Shown: positions 63,301 through 64,000 of the stretch, piece after piece
Layout: each line of letters opens with the position of its first letter
Position numbering within the stretch: position 1 is the first letter of the stretch
Notes under the pieces: generated by a model
Told to the model about the DNA's origin: nothing
Seen by the model: only the letters and a program-made list of their open reading frames with translations
Databases searched by the model: none
From: Notamacropus eugenii
Lineage: Eukaryota > Chordata > Mammalia > Diprotodontia > Macropodidae
NCBI RefSeq assembly: GCF_028372415.1
Contig: NC_092872.1
Location: forward strand, 551,137,705-551,201,704
Direction: 5' to 3'
Length of the DNA: 64,000 bases
Program-made: the position numbers and the translations under genes

Positions 63301-63720
63301 TGAGTCAATAAATGTTTATTAAGTACTTACTATGTGCTAGGCACTGTGTTAAGCTGTAGAAATGTTGTTCAGTCATTTTTTTGGGCATGTCTGACTCTGT
63401 GATCCTATTCGGGGTGTTCTTGGCAGAGATACTGGAGTGGTTTGCCATTTCCTTCTCCATCTTATTTTACAGATGAGGAAGTGAGGCAAACAGGGTTAAA
63501 GTAACTTGCCCAAGGTCATACAGTAAGTATCTAAGGTCAGATTTGAACTCAACTCATCCTGACTCCAGGCTTGGTAATCTATCCATTGCACCACCTAGCT
63601 GCCCAAGCTCTAGGAATACCCTTTCTCCCCTACGGCCTCCCCTGCAAAAAGTGAAAAAGATAGTTCCTGTCCATAAGGAGCCCACAATCTAATGAGATAA
63701 GACAGTAAACAAAAGGGAGC
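63301..63720 (-). repeat. L2-type LINE 3' end, split by a SINE
   Basis: Antisense terminus 'aatgtttattaagtactta', 'gtgctaggcactgtgttaa' to 63350, resuming after the SINE with 'agttcctgtccataaggag' and 'cccacaatctaatgagata'. An A17 run follows at about 63721-63737. Confidence 0.8.
63351..63617 (-). repeat. tRNA-headed SINE with BovB/RTE-like tail and target duplications
   Basis: The SINE itself spans 63364-63604, antisense: 'gttgttcagtcattttttt', 'ttcttggcagagatactgg', 'agtggtttgccatttcctt', 'gatttgaactcaactcatc', ending in the head 'ccacctagctgccc'. The flanks aagctgtagaaat (63351-63363) and aagctctaggaat (63605-63617) match at 11 of 13 positions. Confidence 0.85.
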
Positions 63721-63737
63721 AAAAAAAAAAAAAAAAG

Positions 63738-63904
63738 AAGGGTGGGGAAAGAGAAAGTACTTGGTGCAGGGGCATGATGGAGGAATCCAGAGGACTGCAG
63801 TTAGGAAGGAAGTGAAGACATGGGTGCTCTGAGTCTCCTCCTTAAATTTACATTCTGGGAGAAGTTCTCCATCTCTACGCTCTCCAATCTGAGTGAAGGG
63901 TTCG
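63738..63904. other. Unassigned sequence
   Basis: Nothing recognised beyond the flanking A run. Confidence 0.4.
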
Positions 63905-64000
63905 AGGGGGAGGGGGTACGGAGATTCAAGTTCCAGGGTTGAAATCACTTAACCACTCTATGCCCCTCATTGTAAAATGAGGACAATACCTGTTCTGCCT
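63905..64000 (+). repeat. MIR fragment (cut by window edge)
   Basis: 'gttgaaatcacttaaccac', 'ctcattgtaaaatgaggac', 'aatacctgttctgcct'. Confidence 0.6.

Noticed and set aside
1..64000. CRISPR array, bacterial operon, phage or plasmid functions
   Set aside because: No regularly spaced repeats with unique spacers, no ribosome-binding-site-led gene strings. The repeats are mammalian.

Overview
This window looks like non-coding DNA from a marsupial nuclear genome. The evidence is its repeat content: L1 LINEs with a marsupial-type 5' end, a probable half-L1 (HAL1), many L2/CR1-type LINEs, MIR/CORE-SINEs, and tRNA-headed SINEs whose 3' ends resemble RTE/BovB LINEs. RTE-mobilised SINEs are established knowledge for the opossum genome. 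I cannot tell from sequence alone whether the source is an American or an Australian marsupial. Base composition is AT-rich with very few CpG dinucleotides. I found no convincing host protein-coding gene, tRNA, rRNA, CRISPR array or bacterial-type operon. The window is most likely intergenic or deep intronic. Repeat calls come from recalled family features and were not database-matched, so boundaries are usually good to about 10-30 bp.

Layout. 1-5 kb: MIR copies, an L2 split by a SINE, and a small hAT-type MITE with terminal inverted repeats and a target duplication. 5-10 kb: an old minus-strand L1 interrupted by a 2.7 kb HAL1-like element (5' UTR, ORF1, 3' UTR, no ORF2) with flanking target duplications. 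10-26 kb: mixed MIR, L2 and CR1 fragments, a palindromic hAT MITE, and several repeat-poor islands. 26.7-29.1 kb: a plus-strand L1 ORF2 remnant that has lost the catalytic DD segment. A hAT transposon follows at 29.1-31.2 kb, with a decayed BED-finger transposase on the minus strand, and then a partial head-to-tail dimer of an RTE-tailed repeat at 31.65-32.33 kb. 33-43 kb: CR1, a tandemised SINE/LINE tail, an RTE-like LINE 3' end that still encodes a C2H2 finger, and a 771 bp L1 3' end with target duplications. 43-54 kb: a cluster of L2-type LINEs, mostly plus strand, and a long (TTCC)n tract between two L2 ends. 54-64 kb: more MIR and L2, one full-length tRNA-headed SINE with the second RTE tail, a (TTCC)n tract, a mariner-type hairpin MITE, and a 146 bp L1 insertion in an L2 copy.

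The elements work together as a retrotransposition ecosystem. L1 probably supplied the machinery for the HAL1 insertion, and RTE-type LINEs probably mobilised two SINE groups that share one tRNA-like head but carry different tails. Repeat-free islands near 12.4, 17.3, 18.3, 25.6, 52.3, 56.5 and 59.8 kb are the only candidates for host regulatory or exonic sequence, and none is proven. I did not find a new biological system. The most informative items are the HAL1 insertion, the tail-swapped SINEs with their likely parent LINE, the hAT transposon nested in L1, and the mariner hairpin.
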